Assembly (NCBI RefSeq): GCF_028769735.1
Contig: NC_088169.1
Span: 39,966,729 to 40,030,728, forward strand
Source: Zonotrichia leucophrys gambelii
Lineage: Eukaryota; Chordata; Aves; Passeriformes; Passerellidae
Direction of reading: 5' to 3'
Length of the DNA: 64,000 nucleotides
Shown here one piece after another: positions 38,420 to 50,265 of this stretch. Position numbers and translations under genes: made by a program. The notes beneath the pieces were generated by a model. The model was not told the DNA's origin, made no database searches, and saw nothing but the letters and a program-made list of their open reading frames with translations. Position 1 is the first letter of the stretch. The number at the start of each line of letters is the position of its first letter.

Positions 38420-41400
38420 CTACATTATTTACGAGTTCAGATGCACAAGAAAAGAAAAAGAAAGCATATTTTCTATTGACAGAAGAACGCACTGAGAAGA
38501 AAACTTGTTGAAACGACATGGGGGAAAAACTAGACAGCCAATATAGTGGTTTCCTCAAAATGTCTGTCACTCTTAGACTTTATTGAAGCAGTCGTCACCA
38601 GAACCTCACAATTTTACCTTCCTCTTTCCTGTTTCTTTATAACTGGTAAATTCAATGCATGGGGTTTCTACCACTTGCAGAAAACAAGACTTTTGTGTCT
38701 GCTAGTGCTGAACATGTGTAACAAACACAAATCTTTATGCTAACATAATGTATTGCACTAACTGTCTGCTCTCTCAGAAATGGCATATTCTTAAATTTGC
38801 ATTAAAAATTAATTTTTGTAATTTAGCTCTGTAATTTTGCCTGATGTCGAAAAGTACAGACATATATATGCCTCTTTGGTTTTCCTTTACTCCATGTATT
38901 CAAAGTGCATTAAAGGCAGTAATAGAATTCACAACATGCATATAAAAACAACACTGAAATAACTCCAAGGTTTTTCTTAGACCACATGAAAGGGCATTCT
39001 GTTGGCACAAAATAAAATCTCCAAAGACACACACTTCCCCTGGTCGTTTGCTATTTTTGTGAAAGTAAATTTACAAATCTGTTTAATGGTTGATTTGCAT
39101 GAAGAATACTGGCATGCTTTTCTGAAATGAAATGCATTTCTTGGCCTGGAGAAGGGGGTAGGGGTCGAAGGAAGGTGTTAGGCTCCTTGCATCCTGCCAA
39201 CTGAAGTTTCAACCCCAAATTCCTTCCACTCACCAACAGCCCCTAACAAATTTGCATTGTCAAAACGCACACTTATCATTTCATTTGTGAAGAGTTTTTA
39301 TGGGGCTAATAAAACTTTAAAGCTCCTGAGCCATGGAGGCTCAGGAATGACTTTAACAATATGCAGTTGCTGAATAGAGATGCTTTTCAAGAAAAAAGGC
39401 AGACTCAAGAGGAAAAAAACAACAAAAAGAAATCATCAAAGTTAATATCCAGGCTAATACAAATCAGCAAGAGAGCACATGACAGTAGATTTAAACCAGA
39501 CGGATGCAGACCTCTGCTGGCAAGAGGGGCAGAGGTGGTTTCCCAATGTGGTCTGAGTTAAACAGTGTGAGGGAACAGTAGCTTACAGTTGTCAGGACTG
39601 ATGAGAACAGGGTCTCCCAGGCCAGTTTAAGACAGCTCTGCAGTGTACTGATTTACAGGGCTGAGACCCCTGATAATTAGGGTAAGTTTAGAGAAAAGCA
39701 ATTGGTGGCTCTAACTGGTTAAAAGGAAGGAATAATGAAGCAGAAAGTTAATGAAATCTGAAGCAAGCAGCCTTCAGCTTGGGGCTCCTAGCCGTGCTCC
39801 TCCCAAGGCTGGGAGCATATGCCTGTTAATGGGACAGGCGGGAACAAGGCACCCATGTATGCATCCCTGTATGCCATCAAGGGGTACCTTCAGAGGGAAT
39901 CTCTGGAAAATGCAACCCAAAACACGTGAGCTGTTGTGAATGGACTCTGTCTGGAGCCATTAGGAGACCCACATAAACATGCACGCAGTTTAGTACAAAC
40001 GCGTCCAGCTGGAAGACAGCTCCGGCCTGTGGCTGTCTGATATGGCTCTTCCAAATTTGGTCAACCCAACTGCATGATGCCAATACTGGGAAATACAAAT
40101 CCCCTATGTTTTCCTTCTCTGACTCAGGGTAATGGGTTCCTAGGGCTGAGCTGAAAGCTTCTGGACATGATGCAGAAGGGTAGCTTAAAATCACACTCCA
40201 AACCAATTTATGCTTTTAATTAAAGTCAGATTATCACCGTTTCAGCACACACCAATGCAATTTGCAAAAGAGAGATCTTCCCAAAGTATCCTCTAAGGCA
40301 GCACTCAATTCCAGCTGAAGGCACATCTCCAGCAAACTTGCAGCCTAATTTGTTATGATTTTTTTCAGAATATAATAACGAGCACTATTATGAGACCATT
40401 TAATATCTGTTTTTCTCCTCAGTCTGCAAACTCCCTTCCCAAAAAAGACAGATCGTGTCTTTCTAGGTATATTTCCATACAAAACACTTATTAACAGGCT
40501 GTTGCTGTTATCAATTTACATAAACTAAATGTGCAGCCCTCTGGTACGTATCCCAAAAATAACCAACAACTTCACTGAATTTATACCAACCAACAAACAT
40601 GGGGAGGGGGTTGATGTTTTTTCCCATATTTTAATAGAAAATATGTCGCTATGTTAGTTAACACACCCATGCCATCTGTTGGGTTGAGAATTCATGCGTT
40701 TTCTTAGAACTGCTATGTATTAGATCTGTCTGCCTAGATACTCCAGGAATGGAAATGTTTCCTTTTCATGATATAATAGTTCTAGTCACTATAGTTTCCA
40801 CAGCAAGAATCAATTTATGTTTTTAACTGTGGAACAAACTGATGGGACCTGGCTGCCAAAGCCAGAGCTTGTGAGGGGGCTGACTGTGCCTACCCTTCCT
40901 ACAGTGGAGGAAATCTGACTAATGTTAGCGGGGAGTATCAGGTTCCCATAAAGGTTTCCAATAAAACATTTCATGGGTAAATAAAAAAATTATATACTAA
41001 AACCTTTGACCAAACGTATTAAAAACATGGAGAAAAGGGAGAGTCCTTTGTGCCTCATTAGGCAGGGAAATGTAGAGGCTCTTATTGTAGAATTCGTGCA
41101 ATAGCTAAAATCCTATGCTAGATAAACTACTCCAAAATTGTAACAGAGAAAAAGGTAGTCCTTGATACAATAATATCCTTAGTGCCAAGAACGGGAAAAC
41201 AAGAATTTTTAAGGAATGGTGAGAAAAATATTTGCTCTGTTCTTCACATGAGAACTACAACATCAGATAAGACTTTGTCATGAAGGAATAGCTGATAAAG
41301 AAATAAACCAAATCATTAAGTAAAATATTTCATGCTCAAGTAGCTTGGGATGGTGATATCCTCCTTGGGTCCCATGTGAGCTAAGTTCTTTATCAAACTG

Positions 41401-43203
41401 AACAAGAGAGAAATACAACAGAGAGCTTCATGGTAAATAGAGATGCTATCAAAATGCTTTAAATTTGTGCTGGAAAGCTCACTGAGGAAAAAAAATGGTT
41501 GGTCAAGGTGGCTACTTTAGCACCCCTTCTGTTTGACTCTGAGGAGGACACAGGAAGAGGTTCATTATCATGTGCAGCTACGCCAACTGGTGAAGATAAA
41601 GGTTTTGGTGACGCAGCATTGCTGACAAATCCATTGCTACCCAAACACGCACACACACCCCCTGAAATTAAAAATGGGAATACACACAATGCCGGCTCCA
41701 CTGGCACCCATTAAACCTAATAACTAAGCATCCTCATGAGTTTCTAGCTCTGAATTATCAAATCTGCAAAGAAAACAACATCCGTCCACTTTTACACTCC
41801 AGTGGAAGAGGTGGTCCCTCGCGGCAGGGCTGCGCAGTCTCGCCATCTGGAGAATAAATCGAGTGTGAAGTACAGTATAGTTTGGGACCAAGCTCCGTGG
41901 CGGCAGCCCAGCAGTTAGTTCATTAGTCCCAAACTTGCGGGGATTAGTGCGGTATCAGCTCTACTGTCGGATGGGATCAGGCAGGCAGAGCGCGAGACTC
42001 GGGGAAGGGGGTGGCGGCAAAGAGGGAGCCCCTTGGGCTCCTCGATAAAACCACACTGTATTAGTGGACCTGAATGTGTGCTTTTGGTAACAGTATTTGG
42101 AAACAGCTTCCCATCATCTGAATTAGTACCTTGCCATTTTCTCCTTTTTTTCTTTTTCTCACCTTTTTTTCCCTGTACGTTATTTGTCAAAACATCGATA
42201 TTTCCACTTCAGAACAGAAAAACTAAAGAAGAAAGAATGCCACAGAGCTGGAAGTTCAGCCACCCACTCACCTTGGACACACTATTAATACAGCAAAAGA
42301 TGGCCAAATTAGCAGCAGATGGAAAAATTATATTTTTTTCTTTCTTTTCTAACTGGTACAATTGCCTACAATCCTGCTTTTCATCATTTTTTCTAGATTT
42401 CTAGACCTACCTGATTTTGAGAACAAAACCTCTGTTTTGCTTTATTTTTCTTGCCTAGTCTTCCTCCCCTTTTTCTAAAGACCTCCAGGTCTTAGTGTAA
42501 AGATAGTGGTCATACTTAAATATATGTTTGTATATAGATCCCATCCTGTTAAAATCATTTGGTAACAGTTCTTCATGTGGAAATGTAAATATATGATGCA
42601 CTAAAATGGCAGGCCAGAATCTATCATCCTCAATGCCATAATAAGTTGGCATGTTTCAAATAAGAGAGGAAAAATTAATTGCTATAATCACAATTCAAGT
42701 GCTTTTTTTGTGACATGCCTGACATGGTAAAAACATACAATTATGTGGTAATGTTAATTCCTTGGAGTGGTTTGTTTACAGAATTTGACATTGCTGAATC
42801 TTTTGTCACTTGTATTAGTGCATGCCATACAAATGCACGTCACAAATAAGATTTTTCAGAAGAGCACATACACATTATATACCCATAGTAGCTTTTGTGC
42901 ATAATAGGGTTTCTGCAGGGGAAAAGTCTAACACCTTCTCCAAGCATAACTCTCCATCAATAAATGCCATACAGAATGAGAGCATACAAATGCTATTTAG
43001 TTTCAAACTCACAAATGAGAATGGCAAAAGAAAAGACAAGTCACATTTGTTTTTAAGGAAACAATGAGATCCATAAATGGGGAGTAGAGTGCTTCTGAGA
43101 GCAGCAGGTACTTGTCTCATGAGACTTGCTTTTTACCTCACATATATCAGGTACTCATTAGAATAAATCTTTGAAACGGCAACTATGTATTCCTAGTTAG
43201 TCT

Positions 43204-43233
43204 AGTTTTTCAGTCTAGTTAGACTGAAAAACT
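43204..43233. repeat. Perfect palindrome, 14-bp arms
   Basis: AGTTTTTCAGTCTA (43204-43217) and its exact reverse complement (43220-43233) are separated by only GT. The right arm is followed by a partial extra copy (GAAAAACTG). Confidence 0.97.
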
Positions 43234-44434
43234 GAAAAACTGTGCTGTAAAATATGCACAAAGCCTCCAGAAAGTGGTCATTAAATATTTTCTTATTTTT
43301 ACCTCTGAGCAGATAATCAGTTAACAAGTTTTTAAAGATTTAAGAAATTTTAGAACACATTTTCTTTTGGTTCAACATGGAACACACCAAACCCACCATG
43401 TAACCAGTCCTGAAGGAAAAAAGGGGCAGGAGTGAGGAGAAGCAGGAAGAATAGTGTCTCCATCATGTATGTTGCTGTCTCTCCTCTGTATTTCAGGTAA
43501 ACATATGTTTTAGCATACAGCAAGACACTGATTTTGCTGTTACTGTTTCCTGAAATCTTCATATTATTTCTTTAATAATTATTTGTTATTTTAATTTTTT
43601 TTGTTTAATACCAACCTTTCCACTTGTCTGAAAAAGATTCTTCATGACATCAAAATGAGTCATCTAACTCTGTGCACTTCTAGCATCTGCTGCTTTTCTC
43701 TCTGCTCTGCTAATTGTCCTTACATGCAGTACATGGTCTAGCCACACTAAAATGATGCAAACGTCAGTTGCAGTCAGCATTGTGAACTAAGCAGCAATTT
43801 AATTATGCTCTGCTGAGGAAACCAAATTTCTTTGCCTATTTCTCTAGAAATTCCTTTTAAGGTCTGGGAACACATCAGTGCACTTATCAGCAATAGGTAC
43901 CCTGTATTTTTAAAAGAAAAGATCTCTAAAGTCTGTCCAGGAACAGCTGGGAGTGCTTGCTGCCATATCAGCCTAGGAAACCTCTCCCTCCCTCTACCAG
44001 CGTGGACAATGTGGATCCTGAAGATATTAGGTGGGGGTCTATCCAACACCATCAGAGTTGGGCAATTTCCACACATGGTGGTCAGGCGGCCTGTCCTGAG
44101 ATGCTGTCAATGTGGAGAACCAGCGAACAAGAGCCTGAGGTGGTCTCAGCCAGCAGACAGGAGCCAGGGCTCAGGAATCCCAATAAAGCTTATGGGGTGC
44201 TCAGCTATGTCAGGACTAAATTTCTGCTGAGCCTGACTGTCCAAGGATGTGGATTTGAATGCAACAGCAAGACATTCCCACAAGTTGTCATCAAAGTATT
44301 TTTCTGACTTGCACATACCTCAAAGAAATAGAGACCAGTAGGCTGCTAAAATGAACTGGTACGTAGAAATATTCACATAATATGAGGGCTGAGTATAAAT
44401 GTCTCAGTAGCAAAAATGATACAGCATGGGATAT

Positions 44435-44471
44435 GTGTGTGTGTGTCTGTGTGTACATAAACACAGACACA
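44435..44471. repeat. TG repeat with inverted AC partner
   Basis: A TG tract leads into TGTGTCTGTGT (44442-44452), whose exact reverse complement ACACAGACACA follows at 44461-44471 after an 8-base loop. Confidence 0.9.
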
Positions 44472-47400
44472 GGCTTATACCTTAAGATTATGTGTACAAA
44501 AATGTTCCAAGAGGTTTTTAATGACAGTAATATATACAGCAGCTTAAATAAATCAAAGTTTTGTTCATGCAGGTAGGCAGCTATTCTTCTGTCTGCCAAC
44601 TTTTATAAACACTTACAAAAGAGATGTAAACAACCTTTCAATTAACACAAATCAAGCTAGCACTAATTTAAGCTGGCTACAAGAAGTAGTCTCTTTACTT
44701 TTTCCCCCTGGCTTTCTGAAGACACTTTTTGTTTTGTGATTAGCATCACAAATGAAAATTCTTTAGAAGCATTAGTGTTAATTGGTCTTCCTGGAAAGTC
44801 CAAATGTGCTACTGAATGATGAAATAAAGCCACAAAATATGCAATCCAATATATCAGTTAAGAAAAAGATTATACTGTTTTTTCATCTGAACTTAAGAGT
44901 ATGTTAATTTTTATTAAAAAATATTACAGTTTTAGATGCATTTACTTGGCAATATGTAATAGATAGCTATGGAAAATGGTTATGTTTAGACACCTATTTT
45001 TTATTTTTACAAGTACATCTTTTTGTTAATGCTGATAATGAAATGCACTGCTGTCTGTCAAAAGTACATATGCTTTAGCAAACTATCGATCCCTCTTCAG
45101 CAGCTGATTTCAGGTGATTCTAAGTGAGATATAGATCAAATGTTTTAAAGATTGGCAAATTATTGCCTCAATTATTTAATAAATTGGTTGAAAAAAATAC
45201 TTAAAGCCAAGAGAGGTAAACAGAGTTTTTCTGAAAAAATACTAACTGGCTAGAACTTTATGCCTGCTTGTACTGGAGGAACCAGTGTCTGTCCTAAGCT
45301 GCTTAATAGCTCCTAGGAACAAGGAATACATTAAGAAAAATCAGGTTAGGTGTGCCATGGCATTTTTTATCCTTCCTATTCTCCGGAACAAACTTTTCCC
45401 AGCATACCTACAGTCTCGATAAAACTGTGTGTTTCAAAGAGATAGCTTGAAATGACAGTTGTGTTTCTGTTGGTGCAAACACTGACTAACAGCTCTTATC
45501 TCAGTTTTCATAAGGTGCCTTATCTGCATCAGTAAATTAGCAAATTAATATTCTGTAATGTGATCAAAGCCCCATAGAATGCCCTAAGTCCAAGTGTTCA
45601 CAGTAAAACTGTAGTGGTACATAAAAGCTCTCAACTCTTTGTTTTCAACTTACATTTTAAAGTTAAGTGGTGTCACCTTGTAGATGCATGTCTTTCCATG
45701 CAGTGGGGATTCAAGACCAGAACTGGTCACTCAGGTCTCTTACACTGAGAAAGGCAATCCCAGAAGTTCTCCCACCAGATGGGTTCTTGAGACACTTAGA
45801 AGAGGACTTCTAAAACCTTCTTATGCCACAGGCATTTTTTTAAAGCAGAAATTACCTCATGTATACTGCATATGCCCTTGTGAGATCATGCCATTCATAT
45901 AAATTTCCATGTACAGACCCTCTGAGAAAATCTATTCCTCTGGAAGAATTTAGTTCCCAGCTTCACCTGAAGGTTTTGAGTCAGCTGCCCACAAGGCACA
46001 ACTGCCCATGTACATCCAGACTCTCCTTTGGGGGACCAAATCATCTATTTCCTCCAAACCACAATACAGGTGTGGTTTCAGAGAGAGATCTCTTCAGGCA
46101 TCATGCCCAGAGAGTGGTTTGGACAGGACTGCACCAAGTTCAGCTGCCCCCACCCTGCTCCTGTGAGGCTGCTCCAGGGAAGCCTGTGTCCCTCCAAACA
46201 CTCACATGAGCTCTCTCGCCAAGCCCCAGGGTGTGCAACATATCCTCAGTTAAAGTTTAAAAACCTCATGGTGGTATGCCACCCTGCTCATAGGCTGGAA
46301 ATCAAGAAAAACCTCCCAAAACCCAACCATATTACAAACCTAGCTACTCCATCAAAACCCCACGAGGAGACACAGGGCACCCATGTGCTAATTATGCATC
46401 ACTGCACCTAGTCTGCTCTAGAGATTTACCCCTATGCCATGTGGGCACACATGGCACTCTGCCACACGAGGCGAGGGCAGCAGGGATCTCTCTTTGGATC
46501 TCACACGTTTAGCATTGTAGAAGTAGCCTGGAATTGCAGTAATTACTTCTGTGAGAAAATAATGTTACGAGATGTTCAACACAGGAAGCTTTGATCTAAG
46601 GAGCTTTGCACTAAATTGACACAACTCTTGCCTTCCTGCAAAGCAACCTTGTTTTATAATTGTATTTCTCAGCCAGTGCTCACCTCAACAAAGATCCACC
46701 TCACTAAGCTGGATTTTGCCAGAGATCCTTCTTCTTTCTCTAGCAGAAGAAAGGCTTGCTTTTGATAGAAATCACACTTGCATGGGTGACTGGGGTGAGT
46801 CATGGACCCAACAATCCCACTTCACCCCAAATACAGGTTTTAGCACATCCTGCAGGCAACATTTGCTCAGATGCTCCATATGATGAGGCAAAGCCCATTA
46901 CACTTTCTGGCAGAGTCCCTGAAGGATGGGCAGTGGTACAAAAGCAGTCGTCCTCCCTTCTTTCCGCCCCCACACCCCAGAAGTGGGAGAGGGGAAACAG
47001 CACCAGAACACCATGTCCCATGTGTCCCTGTATTGGCAGTGACTAACTGAGGCAGAGAGTGATCCCTGATACAAAATAAAATTGTTAAAAATAAACTCCA
47101 TGACTCATCTATTCATGGCAAGGAGTATGAACCTTTTGGAAATGAATTCACTTGTGTTCTGTGGTCTAAACAAAACCTGACAAAGTGAATTTTTCCCTGC
47201 CTAGACCTGTGATTGGTGTCAAAGGAACTGAGATTTTTCTCCAGTTTGAAAGTGGGACCTGAGAAGGCGGTTGTTTTCTAGGTCAGATCTCTGCTAATGC
47301 TTCAGGATTGTAGGGTGGTATTTGTACATCAGTGATAGATGTATTGTCCTCGTAGAATAAAGTACACACCTTTATAGACATGATGAGAATTGTTTATTGG

Positions 47401-49815
47401 TATTCTTCAGAACATGATTAAGTTCCTCATTTAGATATTCCTGATGGCAGTGGAACAAGTTACTAGACCTTATGATATTTTCTTCCCTAAGCTTTTCTTC
47501 AACTTACTTCCCTGAAAAAATAATTTTTAAATGCTAGGTTGGCTGAGAAGGTGTTCCTCAGTGGGGCTTCTGGAATATCTATGAAGTTTAAAGTAAAGTT
47601 GGTGCATATTTCCCAATAAAATGATAAAATAAACCAATATATTATTATTTCTGCAACATCTAAGCAGTTCCTATCCTCTTCTGCTTATTCCTATTCCATG
47701 CCCTGCTTTTTCCTTACGCAAGCTTTTCCAATCAACTTTTTCTCAAGCTGAGATGCAAACTGGATCACTGAAGCAATCCCATTAGAGAAATGGGTTTTTC
47801 AGGCTTTTCTGTGTGGGAGAGTAGGATTTTGTTTTTTTACTCCAGCCTGTTTAATCAGTCCTGTTTACAGCCTGGCCAAACAAACAATTGCACCGCTACA
47901 AGCAAGGGCATGGCAAAGGAAGACAACAAGCAGCTAGGAAGGGCAACATGGAAAAAGGAACTTCTTGAGCTGTTTTTGTTTTTCTTTCCACCACAGCCCA
48001 GCCAGCTGAGCACCCAGCTGCAGCACTGTTGCACCTAATTTGTGCCCATGAGGAGAGTAGTAGGTAGGACTCAAGCAAATGCCTGCATCCCTTAACAACC
48101 CTCACTACAAGCCCCCATTCTTACATCCATGTGCATTTCCCCATAAAATTACCTCAGCATAACCAACAGGGGCATCTGGAAGCAGAGCACCTTGTTAAAT
48201 TATTGATTACTTGACTAACACAACTTTTGCCTTAATTTATGTGGTTCCCTTCATAACATCTTTCCAGACCTGAATATGCACGGCTCCTTCTACCTGTGCT
48301 TTTGTTAGCTACTCTTGCATCTGTCCAAATCTGACATGAATTTAATTCACTTCAAGCACACTGTCAGGGTTCGAGTTCAAATTCTTTACACATGGCTTAT
48401 CAGGTATTTTCTCTCACTTTCTGGACAATGACTCTGCCAAATGTAGTGTAAGTAAAATACTAATAAGAAAATGGGTTCAGCTTTGAACCATTTCTATAAA
48501 CATACAATAAATGCTGGGGTCAGCCTGGACTTTGTACTGATTTAACTACTTCAGATTTATTTGACACCAATAACATAAAGTTGATGCAATGCTCTGGCAA
48601 GAAACTATTTGCTAAAATGCTACTAGTAATATAATTTGTTCTCCTGTGTGAATAAAATTCATGGACAATCAGGATTTTACAGCAATATAACTGAATTAAT
48701 ACAGTACTGCTGCTTTGTTTATCTTATATTAATTTTAAACCAACAGTGATAAAATAGAATTCAGTGTTTACAAGTTTGACACCCATTAAACTGCCTTTTT
48801 TCTCACTTTCTTTTCCTCTAATATTTTTCCCCAACTTGCTTTATTGTTGCGTAACTGTCTGAACAAAGTATGCAGTTAGCAATTGTTTTTTTGTCCTTTT
48901 GACTTGATATGATATCATTCTTGTTCTGACTGAAGGACTGCCATAAGAAAAATATGAAAATGTGAAAATGTGTTCTACTTACCTAAAAAAATCTATTTTT
49001 TGGGAAACTGTTCTGCTTTACTTGCTAACCTGTTTATATTTTTTGATTTCCCCAGTAATAATGTGTTTTGTATTGAGAACAGAAGGTAGTTTTCCCCCCA
49101 AAGTGCTCAGAGACATTTTCTCCAGCCAGAATCCCCGCTCCCATCACCTGCATCAGGTGCAGGTTAACCCTGGTGGGACTCAGGTGATGCTCCCCTCCCT
49201 TTTCTTGGCAGCGGCCTCTCCCTGTGCTGCCAGCCTGCCACCAAGCACGGTGTCTGTTTGGCAGCCGCCCCTCAAGCTCTGGAAGCTCCCTGGCTCCATT
49301 TCCTCATTCCAGCTGGCCACTGAGGCATTGTCCCTGGCAGTGTGCTAGCAGTGCTTGTGCTGGTGTGTGCTGATGCTGCTGGATACAGAGGGCTCTGGGT
49401 GCCCTTGCCCTGTTAAGGTGTCTTTGCTTTTGCTTAGGGTAGGCTGTAGCTGGCACAGTCCAGAGTGTTACCCTATATCCAGAGCACTTCACTCTGTTCT
49501 GAGGACAAAACGCACAGTGGCATTAATGCTCTTTGACTTTATCTGTTGGCAAGTTCCCTATCCATTTCTCTCCTCACTCTTTGATTTGGCAAGAAATCAT
49601 CGATAAACTTCCTAGGAAGTCCCTCTTTAGAGGGTTCTGCAGCGTGGGTGCAGAAACAAATCCTTCCTGAACCCACTAGACCACTCCAGTACCTGAGGGT
49701 GCAAGGTACAACAGTACCAGAAAACTATTGTAAAGTTTGTATATTACCAAAGTCTCCTTCTTTCCTGGTTCTTCATTTGATCTATCACCTTCCCTACTGG
49801 GCTTCAGATGAAGTC

Positions 49816-50265
49816 AAAGAATTACAGGACTGCTGAAGTTAGAAGGAACCTCTGGGGGTCATTTGTCCAATCCCCTGCTACAGCAGGGACACCCAGAGCT
49901 GCCCAGCTGAGACTCTGTACAGATAGCTTTTGAATATCTCCAAGGATGGAGACTCACAGCTGCTGGGAAACCTGTCAGTGCTCAGTCACCTACACAGTGG
50001 AAAAGTGTTCTGATGTTCAGAACATCCCATGTTTCAGCTTATGCCCGTTGCCTCCAGCCCTATCACTGGGCACCCTTGAGCCACCCTGGCTCCGTCCTCT
50101 TTGCATCCTTCCTCAGGTATTATATACATTGATGGGATCCCCCTGAGCTGAACAGTCAGATCTATAAGCCTCTCCTTCAAGGAGAGATATTCCAGTTCCT
50201 TTAACATTTTTGGAGCCCATTCCTGAGGCTTCTCCAGTATGTCCATGACTCTTGAGTACTGATAC
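49816..50265 (-). mobile_element. CR1 LINE, 5'-truncated 3' fragment
   Basis: The plus strand reads as the reverse complement of the avian CR1 3' region: AGAAGGAACCTCTGGGGGTC, a CCAATCCCCTGCTACAGCAG segment, TTTTGAATATCTCCAAGGATG, GCTTATGCCCGTTGCC, CACTGGGCACCC and TTGATGGGATCCCCCTGAG occur in the order typical of CR1. About 450 bases remain and divergence is substantial, so this is an old inactive copy. It carries no complete reverse transcriptase. CR1 is the main avian LINE and supports the taxonomic call. Confidence 0.85.
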
